A stretch of 64,000 bases of DNA from Thalassospira sp. ER-Se-21-Dark (GCF_017922435.1 NZ_VDEZ01000003.1:124001-188000); one strand, 5' to 3'. Shown: positions 33,820 through 41,972, counted from the stretch's first letter. Numbers and translations: made by a program. Notes: generated by a model not told the origin, from the sequence alone.

Positions 33820-34401
33820 TCAGCTCGTATCCTGCCGTAAATCGGGTTTGCGTCCCTCGAAAATGCGGGCGATTCCTGCGCCAAATCCGAGAACCAGCAA
33901 CCACAATCCGTAATATCGGATCGCACGCGATGCCGTGATCGCAATCAGAAACAACCAGATCGGATAGGATGTCGCCCCTGCGGCCAGGGCTGCAAGCTGC
34001 ATGGGAACCGGTGTAATACTGATTGCAAAGACCATCCAGAATCCGCCTTCGGCAAATCGGTCTTCCAGATCTTCGAATTCCTGCTGCCCACCGACCAGAT
34101 CAATAAGCGGCTGGGCAAGGTCATCAAACAAAACCCACGCCAAAAGATATAAGGCCACGGCACCCAGCACACTGCCCGCCAGTGTTACGGATGCCACAAT
34201 AAACCCGCGTGTCCGTGAAGCCGCCATGATCGGGGCAACAATGACTTCAATCGGAATCGGGATGATTGTCGTTTCAAGAAATGACGCGACAGATATACCG
34301 CCTAGTCCCTTGCGTCCCTCTGCAAGTTTGGCGAGGCGGGACTTGGCATATGCCAACCCGTTTTTTATGCGCAGTCCTGTTTTTTGATTATCGCCCGGCA
34401 T
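33820..34401 (-). CDS. VTT-domain (DedA/YqaA-like) membrane protein
   Basis: 193 residues of the SNARE-associated/VTT family. Hydrophobic helices with the family signature are SVASFLETTIIPIPIEVIVAPIMAASRTRGFIVASVTLAGSVLGAVALYLLAWVLFD (about 38-94) and GGFWMVFAISITPVPMQLAALAAGATSYPIWLFLIAITASRAIRYYGLWLLVLGFG (about 119-174). YqaA-type proteins lack the DedA first helix, as here. The family scrambles or flips membrane lipids; no specific substrate is known for this protein. It follows, on the same strand, the acidic periplasmic protein gene, from which it is separated by a terminator. Confidence 0.83.
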   Translation of the reverse strand: MPGDNQKTGLRIKNGLAYAKSRLAKLAEGRKGLGGISVASFLETTIIPIPIEVIVAPIMAASRTRGFIVASVTLAGSVLGAVALYLLAWVLFDDLAQPLIDLVGGQQEFEDLEDRFAEGGFWMVFAISITPVPMQLAALAAGATSYPIWLFLIAITASRAIRYYGLWLLVLGFGAGIARIFEGRKPDLRQDTS

Positions 34402-34430
34402 ATTCTGATCCTTGTTGGCGGTCCTGCCCC

Positions 34431-34468
34431 AAAATAAAAGCAGCCCGCCCGAAGCCGGGCGGGCTGCT
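34431..34468 (-). terminator. Rho-independent terminator of the acidic periplasmic protein gene
   Basis: AGCAGCCCGCCCG pairs perfectly with CGGGCGGGCTGCT around a 4-base loop. On the minus strand CTTTTATTTT follows. It is 39 bases past the stop. Confidence 0.85.
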
Positions 34469-34507
34469 AACCTCGGACGTCATCCGCCGAGTTCAGGTTG
34501 TGACGTC

Positions 34508-34963
34508 TTATTCGGCGGTCTGAGTATCCGAGATGGCCTTCTGCGCATCTTCAAGCGCATTTACAGTGTTGGCCTTCACATCTTCCCAGGTCTCCGCAGA
34601 TGCATCCTTGGCGTTTTCCAGGGCATCGCTCAGCTCATCGCTTGCGCTGTCCCAGGCCTCAGCCATTTCTTCGACAGCATCTTCGCTGTCATCCTTAACT
34701 TCGGCAGAAACCTCGTCGTACTGTTCGCCAAGCTGTTTGGATTTGGCATCAACCCAGGCAAGGAAGTCTTCTTTCTGCTCGAACGTAAAGTCCTTGGCTT
34801 CTTCGTACTGGGCTGCAATTTCATTGCCCAACTCATTGGCGTCGGACTTCACTGCATCGTCGGTCGCCATGGTGTCCGAGCTGTCAGACCCGGCATAAGC
34901 CGGCGCCATTACAGAAACAGACATAAGTACAGTACCGATCATCAGCATATTCTTGTTCAACAT
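34508..34963 (-). CDS. Acidic, helical periplasmic protein under a general stress promoter
   Basis: 151 residues. A signal peptide (NMLMIGTVLMSVSVMAPAYA, cleavage about 24) is followed by a very acidic, Cys-free, Ala/Glu/Asp-rich sequence. It has a loose 11-residue-like amphipathic helix pattern and regularly spaced Trp (LAWVDAKSKQ, EAWDSASDEL, ETWEDVKANT). That resembles apolipoprotein- or LEA-like stress proteins rather than an enzyme. ATG at 34963 has AAGGAGG 5 bases before it; the longer frame is not credible. It is divergent from dps, with an EcfG-type promoter of its own 60 bases upstream, so it should be induced in stress and stationary phase. I do not know its family. Confidence 0.7.
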   Translation of the reverse strand: MLNKNMLMIGTVLMSVSVMAPAYAGSDSSDTMATDDAVKSDANELGNEIAAQYEEAKDFTFEQKEDFLAWVDAKSKQLGEQYDEVSAEVKDDSEDAVEEMAEAWDSASDELSDALENAKDASAETWEDVKANTVNALEDAQKAISDTQTAE

Positions 34964-35021
34964 CACAACCTCCTTATTAAACAAACACAGCACAATTACT
35001 TGCACGCTGCTTACCATTCAC

Positions 35022-35046
35022 AACGGATGGTGCGAAAGAATGTTCC
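35022..35046 (-). promoter_or_regulatory. EcfG-type general stress promoter for the acidic periplasmic protein
   Basis: Minus strand GGAAC (35046-35042), 16 bases, CGTT (35025-35022). This equals the sigma-EcfG consensus GGAAC-N16/17-CGTT known in alphaproteobacteria. The start codon lies about 60 bases downstream. Confidence 0.8.
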
Positions 35047-35068
35047 AATTGTGTTGATTTTATTTTCT

Positions 35069-35093
35069 GGAACCTTCTGGCGGAATGCACGTT
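35069..35093 (+). promoter_or_regulatory. EcfG-type general stress promoter for dps
   Basis: Plus strand GGAAC (35069-35073), 16 bases, CGTT (35090-35093), about 100 bases before the dps start. It is back to back with the minus-strand promoter, the two GGAAC boxes being 22 bases apart. Confidence 0.8.
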
Positions 35094-35191
35094 TCATCTG
35101 CAAGCGCCCACAAAACGAAACGGGGTACAGCGCAATAAAGAATGCGCAATCCGATTTCACGGGCACGCTGTAAACAAAAGGAGTTTTAGTT

Positions 35192-35695
35192 ATGGCACAT
35201 AGCAGTATGCAGACCGTTGCGAAGGAAGTTCCCGTCGAGACTGGCGTGGACCGCAAGGATCGTCGCGAACTGGCGAAGATGCTGACCAAGATCGTTGGCT
35301 CGTCGCATGTACTGTATGCCAAAGTTCGTGGTGTTCACTGGAATGTTGTGGGTCCGGCTTTCTATTCGCTCCACAACATGACCGAGGAGCATTACGAGGA
35401 CCTCAATACCGCCATTGACGATATGGCGGAACGCATCCGCGCCATCGGCTTTACGGCGCCAACGGGTCTCAGCGAGATGATGGAAAACTCGTCCATCAAG
35501 GATCAGACCAAACTTCTTTCGACCGAAGACATGGTGAAGGAACTGGTCGAGGATCACGAAAAAATGGCCCGCCTGCTGCGGGACGGGGTGGCTGCCGCCG
35601 AGGACGTTGATGATGTGAAAACCGCCGACATGCTGACCGAGCGGATCGGTGTTCACGAAGAAGCAGCATGGATGCTGCGTGCAACGATCTCGTAA
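35192..35695 (+). CDS. dps: Dps-family DNA-binding/ferritin-like protein
   Basis: 167 residues, building a 12-subunit shell that oxidises and stores iron and protects DNA. The ferroxidase residues are in VRGVHWNVVGPAFYSLHNMTEEHYEDLNTAIDDMAERIRAIG (about 41-82), with His and Trp of HWNV and the Asp/Glu of the second helix. The C-terminal helix ERIGVHEEAAWMLRATIS fits. The Lys/Arg-containing N-terminus (RKDRRELAKMLTK) could bind DNA. A strong ribosome site, AAAAGGAGTTTT, precedes it, as do an EcfG-type promoter and, downstream, a terminator, so it is a single-gene unit. Confidence 0.93.
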   Translation: MAHSSMQTVAKEVPVETGVDRKDRRELAKMLTKIVGSSHVLYAKVRGVHWNVVGPAFYSLHNMTEEHYEDLNTAIDDMAERIRAIGFTAPTGLSEMMENSSIKDQTKLLSTEDMVKELVEDHEKMARLLRDGVAAAEDVDDVKTADMLTERIGVHEEAAWMLRATIS

Positions 35696-35715
35696 TCATG
35701 CCAATATGATATGAT

Positions 35716-35747
35716 GAACCGGCGCCTTCGGGTGCCGGTTCTTTTTT
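35716..35747 (+). terminator. Rho-independent terminator of dps
   Basis: GAACCGGC pairs with GCCGGTTC around GCCTTCGGGT (with further pairing possible) and is followed by six T. Confidence 0.9.
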
Positions 35748-35771
35748 GTGCCCCCAAAACAACGGTACAGC

Positions 35772-37154
35772 ATGATGAAAAGCTCTGATCTGACTGGCAA
35801 GGTCCACTTGCTGCTGACGAAGTCGAAACTCCCCGACGAGTGGCGTGATAACGGCGCACAGCCGCTGCGCAATGTGTTCGAAGATGCCGGTTACAAGACC
35901 GAGTTGACGCTGTGCGATAACCCTGACGTCATCAAGGAACAGATCAGCACCACCTGTGCACCGGGCGATATCGTCGCGGTCGGCGGTGGTGATGGAACCA
36001 TTAATGCTGTCCTTGATACCGTGATTTCGCAAAAGGTCGTTCTCATCCCGGTGCCGCTTGGCACGGCAAACGATTTTGCCCGCACCCTGACATTGCCTGA
36101 CGATCTGATTGACGCGGCGCGCGCATCCATCCACGGTCAGATCAGAATGCTTGATATCGGCAGTGTGAATGACAAAAGCTTTGTCAATGCGGCCAGCATT
36201 GGCGTGCCGGCCGATGCGCGCAAACGCATCAATCCCGACCTTAAGCGGACCTTGGGGGCCATCAGCTATGCGGTTGCCAACTGGCAAAGCTGGCATGAAA
36301 TGGATCCGCTTGATCTGACCATCACGTGCGGCAAAGACGACCCACAAGCCATGAAGCTGCGCCAGGTCACCATCACCAATGGCCGATATTTTGGCGGTGG
36401 ATTACGCCCGAGCGAAACCAAAAGCCCGGAAGACGGTCTTTTGCACATGTTTGCCATTCGCGACAGTGTCGACACGCTCAGCGGCCTTGATATCGCAGCC
36501 GAGCTGTTGTTTGGCTCTGTCGATGACAGCAGCTATGCGACGTCAATTCAGTGCGACACGATCAAGGTCGATGGCGAAGACGGTGCGCCCATTCTTGCCG
36601 ACGGCGAAATCATCGGCAAACTTCCGGCCAAATTTGCCATCCGTGCGGCAGTTCTGCCGGTCTTTGCCCCCAACAGTTTCGTCGACGAGGTTATCAATGA
36701 CGGGGAGGCAAAAACCAAAACCTTGCCCCAGCAGAACGAGATTAATGACGTCATGCGCGACACGATTGATTTCGCCGTACGTCTTGAGGCGATTTACCCT
36801 GTCGCACAGAACAGCGCGCTCAAATCGCTTTGCCATGACGCGGCAGGCCATTTGCGCAGCCATGCCCGCCAGCTTGAATTGGGCGTGCGTCCCTTCGGGA
36901 TCAATGCCGCCTCCCCCGACCCGGATCTTCAGAACCTTGAAGAACTCCGCGACAAGGTTATGGGCTGGTTGCTGGGCAATGCCGATACCCGCCTTGCCAA
37001 TGGCCTGAAAGCACGTGCGGACACCCTGACAACGGAAATACACGCCATCACGCTGGACAACCAACCGACTGAGGTCTCGAAGGCCCTAGACGGGCTGGCA
37101 ACGGAAATGGTCGATTTTTCCAAAACGCTGGATCGTATCGCCAAGGATCTCTAG
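35772..37154 (+). CDS. Diacylglycerol-kinase-fold lipid kinase with extra C-terminal helical domain
   Basis: 460 residues. The N-terminal 300 carry the DAGK/YegS/sphingosine-kinase catalytic fold: the nucleotide motif AVGGGDGTINAVLD near 68-81, IPVPLGTANDFART near 93-106 and DGEDGAPILADGE near 268-280, which includes the usual catalytic-region acidic residues. Relatives of this kind normally end around 300 residues. Here about 145 further residues (NEINDVMRDTIDFAVRLEAI to the end) form a predicted all-helical domain of unknown function, with no Cys. The start at 35772 is chosen; ATG at 35775 is equal. It is followed by a terminator. It may phosphorylate diacylglycerol or another membrane lipid. 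Confidence 0.75.
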   Translation: MMKSSDLTGKVHLLLTKSKLPDEWRDNGAQPLRNVFEDAGYKTELTLCDNPDVIKEQISTTCAPGDIVAVGGGDGTINAVLDTVISQKVVLIPVPLGTANDFARTLTLPDDLIDAARASIHGQIRMLDIGSVNDKSFVNAASIGVPADARKRINPDLKRTLGAISYAVANWQSWHEMDPLDLTITCGKDDPQAMKLRQVTITNGRYFGGGLRPSETKSPEDGLLHMFAIRDSVDTLSGLDIAAELLFGSVDDSSYATSIQCDTIKVDGEDGAPILADGEIIGKLPAKFAIRAAVLPVFAPNSFVDEVINDGEAKTKTLPQQNEINDVMRDTIDFAVRLEAIYPVAQNSALKSLCHDAAGHLRSHARQLELGVRPFGINAASPDPDLQNLEELRDKVMGWLLGNADTRLANGLKARADTLTTEIHAITLDNQPTEVSKALDGLATEMVDFSKTLDRIAKDL

Positions 37155-37161
37155 AAACCAC

Positions 37162-37189
37162 AAAGGCAGCCTCATCAGGCTGCCTTTTT
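37162..37189. terminator. Rho-independent terminator after the lipid kinase gene
   Basis: AAAGGCAGCC pairs with GGCTGCCTTT around TCATCA, followed by T. It lies 8 bases past the stop. Confidence 0.88.
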
Positions 37190-37244
37190 CGACTCCGTGC
37201 TAACGGGGCCTTACGTCCCTGCAGGCTCGCCTTGGGCGAGAATA

Positions 37245-37610
37245 TCAGCCACCCAGCCTCGCACACAGATTTTCCTCAATAATTTCAGCGTTCTCGTCCC
37301 CCCATTGACAAAGCGGGACCAGAGCATCTGCCAAACTGAAACCGAACGGGGAGAGCTCATAAAGAACGCGTGGCGGAATTTCTTGATAGTCGGTGCGCAC
37401 GATGACGCCATCAACCTCAAGCTCCTTGAGGTGCTGGATCAACATTTTATCACTGACACCGCGAACACAACGCTTTAGCTCGCCGTAGCGCCTTGGCTCC
37501 TTCGCCAAAAAGAACAAAATCAATGGCTTCCACTTGCCTCCAATCATGCGAAGGGCGGCATCAAGACCACAAATGAACGGCTGCGTTGGTATTTCTGTAT
37601 GATCTGACAT
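37245..37610 (-). CDS. HxlR-family transcriptional regulator
   Basis: 121 residues, winged helix of the HxlR type: PFICGLDAALRMIGGKWKPLILFFLAKEPRRYGELKRCVRGVSDKMLIQHLKELEVDGVIVRTDYQEIPPRVLYELSPFG (about 11-90) is nearly the whole domain. A Cys near 14 (ICGLDAA) is at the usual redox-sensing place of this family. ATG at 37610 is chosen over one 7 codons upstream for good N-terminal fit. It is divergent from an SDR gene, with a palindrome between them that probably serves as operator for both. Confidence 0.9.
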   Translation of the reverse strand: MSDHTEIPTQPFICGLDAALRMIGGKWKPLILFFLAKEPRRYGELKRCVRGVSDKMLIQHLKELEVDGVIVRTDYQEIPPRVLYELSPFGFSLADALVPLCQWGDENAEIIEENLCARLGG

Positions 37611-37628
37611 GGTACTTACTAAAAGGTG

Positions 37629-37648
37629 CATACTTGTTAAAAAGTATG
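37629..37648. promoter_or_regulatory. Palindromic operator between hxlR-like gene and SDR
   Basis: CATACTT-GTTAAA-AAGTATG, a perfect 7+6+7 dyad in the 84-base divergent interval. A related half-site, GTACTTACT, lies just left (37612-37620). It is a good candidate site for the HxlR protein. Confidence 0.55.
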
Positions 37649-37694
37649 TTCATGCATATCGTTTTGGTCAACCTTAAATTTGGAGACCAGAAAG

Positions 37695-38429
37695 ATGACC
37701 AAACTCAAAGGAAAGACAGTTCTGATTACTGGCGGCGCAAGCGGCATCGGCCTCGCATCGGCAAAGCGTTTCGTTGCCGAAGGTGCCGTTGTTTACATCT
37801 CGGGGCGCCGCAAGGACGTTATTGAGTCTGCTGTTAAAGAAATCGGCGGCTCTGTTCGCGGGCTTCAAGCTGACATTACCAACCCGGAAGATCTCGACCG
37901 CGTGTTTGAGACAATCCGGACAGAACGCCAAACGCTTGATGTCCTGTTTGCCAATGCCGGGGTTGGGGAGCTTGTCCATCTTGGCGAAATCACGTCGAAA
38001 CATTTTGACTACACCTTTGATATCAACGTCAAAGGGACAGTCTTTACCGTGCAGAAGGCCCTGCCTTTGCTGAAACCGGGAAGCTCGATCATCTTGACGG
38101 GTTCGACCACGGGGGTAATGGGCACCCCCGCCATGAGCATCTACAGCGCGTCAAAGGCTGCTGTCCGCAATCTTGCACGCAGTTGGGCACAGGACCTTCG
38201 CGGCACTTCCATTCGCGTTAATGTGCTAAGCCCCGGACCGACCAAAACTGACAAAATCGCCGAACTCCTGAACCCGGAAATAATCGAGGGGCTGAGCAAC
38301 GGAACCGCACTGGAACGCATGGGTGAGCCGACAGAAGTTGCCGCCGTCGCAGCATTCCTTGCATCTGATGACAGCAGCTTCATGACCGGCAGTGAGGTCT
38401 TCGTCGATGGCGGTTACGCCCAGATCTAA
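37695..38429 (+). CDS. Short-chain dehydrogenase/reductase
   Basis: 244-residue classical SDR: cofactor motif TGGASGIG at about 12-19, NAG in FANAGVG near 86-91, catalytic Ser in LTGSTTG near 138 and YSASK near 150-154, with the C-terminal FLASDDSSFMTGSEVFVDGG near 219-238. ATG at 37695 is chosen; the frame opens upstream at a TTG without family match. It is divergent from an HxlR regulator; such pairs respond to quinones, aldehydes or diamide in known cases, but the inducer here is unknown. Confidence 0.9.
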   Translation: MTKLKGKTVLITGGASGIGLASAKRFVAEGAVVYISGRRKDVIESAVKEIGGSVRGLQADITNPEDLDRVFETIRTERQTLDVLFANAGVGELVHLGEITSKHFDYTFDINVKGTVFTVQKALPLLKPGSSIILTGSTTGVMGTPAMSIYSASKAAVRNLARSWAQDLRGTSIRVNVLSPGPTKTDKIAELLNPEIIEGLSNGTALERMGEPTEVAAVAAFLASDDSSFMTGSEVFVDGGYAQI

Positions 38430-38542
38430 CGCAAACCCAATGCAAAGGAGCGACCTCGCCGTCTGCGAAGTCGCCCCCTGCTATCTTTTCAGTGATCTTG
38501 TGACATGCAGCTTGGCAAGCGCATGCACAAGATACAGGTTTC

Positions 38543-39478
38543 TTAATCTTCCAGACCGGCAAGACTGCGTGCAAATGATTTTGCCTCAAACGGGCGCAGG
38601 TCTTCGGCCGTTTCGCCAACACCGATTGCATGGACAGGTTTGCCAAACTTCTCGGCCAGTGCCACCACAACACCACCCTTTGCCGTGCCATCAAGCTTGG
38701 TCACGATCAGGCCTGATACATTGGTCGCCTCGCCAAAGGTTTCGACCTGTGAGTGCGCGTTCTGGCCCGTGGTGGCATCAAGCACCAGAAGCGTGTCATG
38801 CGGCGCACTCTCGTCGCGTTTTTTGATAACGCGGACGATCTTTTTAAGTTCGTCCATCAGGTGTGCCTTGTTCTGCAGACGACCGGCCGTATCAATCAAC
38901 AGAAGGTCATACCCTTCGCGCTGGGCCTGTTCGATCGCATCAAAGGCAAGGCCTGCAGCATCGGCACCCGTGTCACGGGCAATCACCGGACAGTCGGTGC
39001 GTTCGCCCCAGACTTTAAGCTGCTCGACCGCGGCTGCACGGAACGTGTCGCCCGCGGCCATCATGACCTTGAGGCCCTGGTCCTTGTATGTCTTGGCAAG
39101 CTTGCCGATGGTCGTGGTTTTGCCCGATCCGTTAACACCAACCACCAACACCACATGCGGTTTCTTGTTGGCATCAATCACCAGCGGCTGCGCGACCGGC
39201 TCAAGGATCTTGGCAACTTCTTCGGCGATGAATTCCTGAATTTCGGCGGAATCGACTTCTTTGTCAAACCGGGTCTTGGACAGTTCCGCGCTCAGTTTCG
39301 CGGCGGTCGTCACGCCAAGGTCGGATGTGATCAGAAGGTCTTCGAATTCTTCAAGCGCGTCATCATCAAGACGGCGCTTGGTGAAGATATCGGAAATGCC
39401 GGTGGTCAGTTTTGAGGAGGACCGTTTCAGCCCGTCTTTCAGGCGGCTAAACCAGCTTTTTTTCCCCTCTTCACTCAT
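38543..39478 (-). CDS. ftsY: Signal recognition particle receptor
   Basis: 311-residue SRP GTPase that receives ribosome-SRP complexes at the inner membrane. The N domain (about 20-95) is followed by the G domain with G1 GVNGSGKTTTIGKLAKTY near 114-131, DTFRAAAVEQLKVW near 143-156, G3 LLIDTAGRLQNK near 195-206 and TKLDGTAKGGVVVALAEKFGKPVHAIGVGE near 262-291. The acidic N-terminal A domain of the E. coli protein is missing, as is usual in alphaproteobacteria; a short basic amphipathic start (KKSWFSRLKDGLKRS) may touch the membrane. It overlaps mtaB by 4 bases. Confidence 0.96.
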   Translation of the reverse strand: MSEEGKKSWFSRLKDGLKRSSSKLTTGISDIFTKRRLDDDALEEFEDLLITSDLGVTTAAKLSAELSKTRFDKEVDSAEIQEFIAEEVAKILEPVAQPLVIDANKKPHVVLVVGVNGSGKTTTIGKLAKTYKDQGLKVMMAAGDTFRAAAVEQLKVWGERTDCPVIARDTGADAAGLAFDAIEQAQREGYDLLLIDTAGRLQNKAHLMDELKKIVRVIKKRDESAPHDTLLVLDATTGQNAHSQVETFGEATNVSGLIVTKLDGTAKGGVVVALAEKFGKPVHAIGVGETAEDLRPFEAKSFARSLAGLED

Positions 39479-40722
39479 CCCGCAAGCTCCGCTATCAGTT
39501 TTCCATCTTCAAGGCCGGTGACTTTGGCCTTTGCTATCGTGCCCGCTTCTATCACGCGATCCAGCAGAACGGGAGCAAAATGCTCCGTATGGCCGGTATT
39601 TTCCTTTTCAACCAACACATTCTCGGTCATGCCGATGCGCGATTGCAGGAACTTGTTCAGCTGTACCTCGCCCGCTTCGCGAAGGGCACTTGCCCGTTCC
39701 TTGCGAAGATCCTTGGGCACTTGCGGCATCTTGGCCGCTGGTGTCCCAGGACGTGATGAATACGGGAAAACATGCAGGTAAATCAGACCGCATTCATCAA
39801 CCAGACGCAGGGTGTTTTCCGCCATCTCATCGGTTTCGGTCGGGAAACCGGCAATGATATCGGCCCCGAACGTCACATCCGGGCGGAGTTCCCGGACCTT
39901 TTTACAGAAATCGACAACGTCCTGGCGCAGATGGCGGCGCTTCATGCGCTTAAGCACCATGTCGTCCCCCGCCTGCAAACTGATATGCATATGTGGCATC
40001 AGGCGTGGCTCGGTCTCGATCAGACGAAACAGGTCTTCGTCCACCTCGACCGGGTCAATCGATGAAATGCGCAGGCGCGGCAGTTCCGGCACCTGTGCCA
40101 GCAACCGGCGCGACATCTGCCCCAGTGTCGGCTTGCCCGGCAAATCGTGACCATAGGATGTGATATCGACCCCGGTCAGAACCACTTCGCCATAACCGTT
40201 GGCGACCAGTTCACGGACCTGGGTAACGATTTCCCCCATCGGCACACTGCGTGAATTGCCACGGCCATAAGGAATGATGCAGAACGTGCAGCGATGGTCA
40301 CAGCCATTCTGGACCTGTACAAAGGCGCGCGCACGCCCCTCGAAACCTGAAACAAGGTGGCTTGCGGTTTCTTCGACCGACATGATGTCATTGACCACGA
40401 CGCGTTCATGTTCGGGCATCATGAAGGTTTCGGCCTTCATCTTGGCGTCGTTGCCAAAGATGCGATCAATCTCACCCATATTGGCGAACTTGTCGGGATT
40501 GACCTGAACAGCACAGCCGGTAACGAAAATCTTGGCGTCCGGGTTTTCGCGGCGCAAACGGCGGATGCTTTGACGTGCCTGACGTTCCGCCTCGGTCGTG
40601 ACGGCACAGGTATTGATGATGATGGCATCATCAAGTCCGGCATTTTTGGCATGGTCGCGCATCACCTCGGATTCATAGGTGTTAAGGCGACAACCAAATG
40701 TGACGACGCGCGGCTCTTTCAT
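39475..40722 (-). CDS. mtaB: tRNA (N6-threonylcarbamoyladenosine(37)-C2)-methylthiotransferase
   Basis: 415-residue radical-SAM enzyme that adds a methylthio group to t6A37 of tRNA. The N-terminal cluster domain has Cys in VTFGCRLNTYES, IINTCAVT and VTGCAVQ. The radical SAM motif CxxxCxxC is in NGCDHRCTFCIIPYGRGNSRSVP near 146-168. GADIIAGFPTETDE near 270 and a C-terminal TRAM-like domain are also seen. GCRLN with the YES ending favours MtaB over MiaB. The start is ATG at 40722. It is the upstream partner of ftsY in a two-gene operon, an order often found in this class. Confidence 0.93.
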   Translation of the reverse strand: MKEPRVVTFGCRLNTYESEVMRDHAKNAGLDDAIIINTCAVTTEAERQARQSIRRLRRENPDAKIFVTGCAVQVNPDKFANMGEIDRIFGNDAKMKAETFMMPEHERVVVNDIMSVEETASHLVSGFEGRARAFVQVQNGCDHRCTFCIIPYGRGNSRSVPMGEIVTQVRELVANGYGEVVLTGVDITSYGHDLPGKPTLGQMSRRLLAQVPELPRLRISSIDPVEVDEDLFRLIETEPRLMPHMHISLQAGDDMVLKRMKRRHLRQDVVDFCKKVRELRPDVTFGADIIAGFPTETDEMAENTLRLVDECGLIYLHVFPYSSRPGTPAAKMPQVPKDLRKERASALREAGEVQLNKFLQSRIGMTENVLVEKENTGHTEHFAPVLLDRVIEAGTIAKAKVTGLEDGKLIAELAG

Positions 40723-40803
40723 GCTCGGACTTCTGCGATCCAAAGTTCGGTTTTGGGAATTATTCCGCCAGCGCAATTCAAAAAGGATGCTGCAAGTGCG
40801 GAA

Positions 40804-40835
40804 CGCCCGGCAAGGACACTGATCCTTGCCGGGCG
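40804..40835. terminator. Perfect 13-bp hairpin upstream of mtaB, terminator-like but without T run
   Basis: CGCCCGGCAAGGA and TCCTTGCCGGGCG around CACTGA. It lies between the mtaB start and the end of the diguanylate cyclase gene. As neither side has a T run, it may be a weak terminator or an RNA stability element of the cyclase message. Confidence 0.45.
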
Positions 40836-40949
40836 CTGGTTACATACGCTTTTGAACGCTTCAATGCAAGTCCGCGGCCCTCATGGCACGCATGCATCGG
40901 GCGCGCAAATCATCGTCTGTCACTGATATCAAAGGTTGGAAAAGGCTGC

Positions 40950-41972
40950 TTACGCCGCGAAATTGCGGTTGCGGCCTTCTTTCTTGGCCCGGTAAAGCGC
41001 GCCGTCGGCACGGTCGATCAGTTTCGCGCCGCCTTCCTTGGCGACATATTCCGCAACACCAATCGATATGGTCATCTGACCAAACGAGACACCCGATTGC
41101 TTTGCCTTGATTTCACGTTCGGCAATGCGTTTGCTCATGTCATCTGCCAGTGACATGGCATCGACCAGCGGCGTCTGCGGCAGCAGAATGGCAAATTCGT
41201 CACCGCCATAGCGCGCGACAACATCGCGCCCCTTGATATTGGCCTTCAACATGGACGCAATCAGGACAAGGATTTCGTCGCCGATGCGGTGGCCAAACCG
41301 GTCATTGATCGCCTTGAACTGGTCAAGGTCGACAATCATCACACAGAATGGCTCGGGGTGTTTTGACGAGTCGTGCTCTGCAACAAGCAGGTTGAGCTGT
41401 TCTTCAAAATACATCCGGTTGGAAACACGCGTCAGGCCGTCAGTATAGGATCGTTCGCGGGTTTCTTCGAGTTCGCGTTGCAGCCGTTCGACCTTGCCGA
41501 GATACTGATCAAGGCGCTGATGCAGGCCTTCGACCGTGTGTTGCATCTCGTCGGTCTTTTCGATGATCTCGCTTAGAACCGGGCTGACATGCTGATGATT
41601 CTTGAGCGTCTCAAGAGATCGCGTCAGCAGCGCACCATAATCCTGAAACCCGCTTCGCGCGGTTGTCAGACATTCATCGCTGCTTTCAACAAGCTCGGAA
41701 AAGTCTTCCATCCCGCGCTGCAGGAAGTCTGCGGCCTGACGGTCAAATATATAGCGGTAATACAGCTGAAGAAGCGTATCCTCGGCCAAGGGTTCCCCGC
41801 TGGCCTGCACAGCATCGATGACGCGCAGGATTTCGGGGTTTTCCTCGGCAAAATAGACAAACCAAACATGATACAGTTCGGGTGTCGGGCGAAGGCCACG
41901 CTCGCGCAACGCCTTAAGGGTCGCATCCGCAAAGTCCCAATGACGGGAAATCTGTTTTTCCGCTGTGGTCAC
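40950..41972 (-). CDS. Diguanylate cyclase (GGDEF)
   Basis: 340 residues. A C-terminal GGDEF domain with the active motif RYGGDEFAILLPQ near 252-264 and SYTDGLTRVSNRMYFEEQL near 174-192 should make c-di-GMP. The residue at the inhibitory-site Arg position is Lys (KGRDVVARYGGDEF), so product inhibition may be weak or absent. The N-terminal 165 residues are helical, with no membrane segment (WDFADATLKALRERGLRPTPELYHVWFVYF), and end in a coiled coil (LHQRLDQYLGKVERLQRELEETRE) leading to the catalytic domain, as in soluble dimeric cyclases. The start is GTG at 41972. A role in biofilm control beside the adhesin locus is possible but not shown. Confidence 0.93.
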   Translation of the reverse strand: MTTAEKQISRHWDFADATLKALRERGLRPTPELYHVWFVYFAEENPEILRVIDAVQASGEPLAEDTLLQLYYRYIFDRQAADFLQRGMEDFSELVESSDECLTTARSGFQDYGALLTRSLETLKNHQHVSPVLSEIIEKTDEMQHTVEGLHQRLDQYLGKVERLQRELEETRERSYTDGLTRVSNRMYFEEQLNLLVAEHDSSKHPEPFCVMIVDLDQFKAINDRFGHRIGDEILVLIASMLKANIKGRDVVARYGGDEFAILLPQTPLVDAMSLADDMSKRIAEREIKAKQSGVSFGQMTISIGVAEYVAKEGGAKLIDRADGALYRAKKEGRNRNFAA

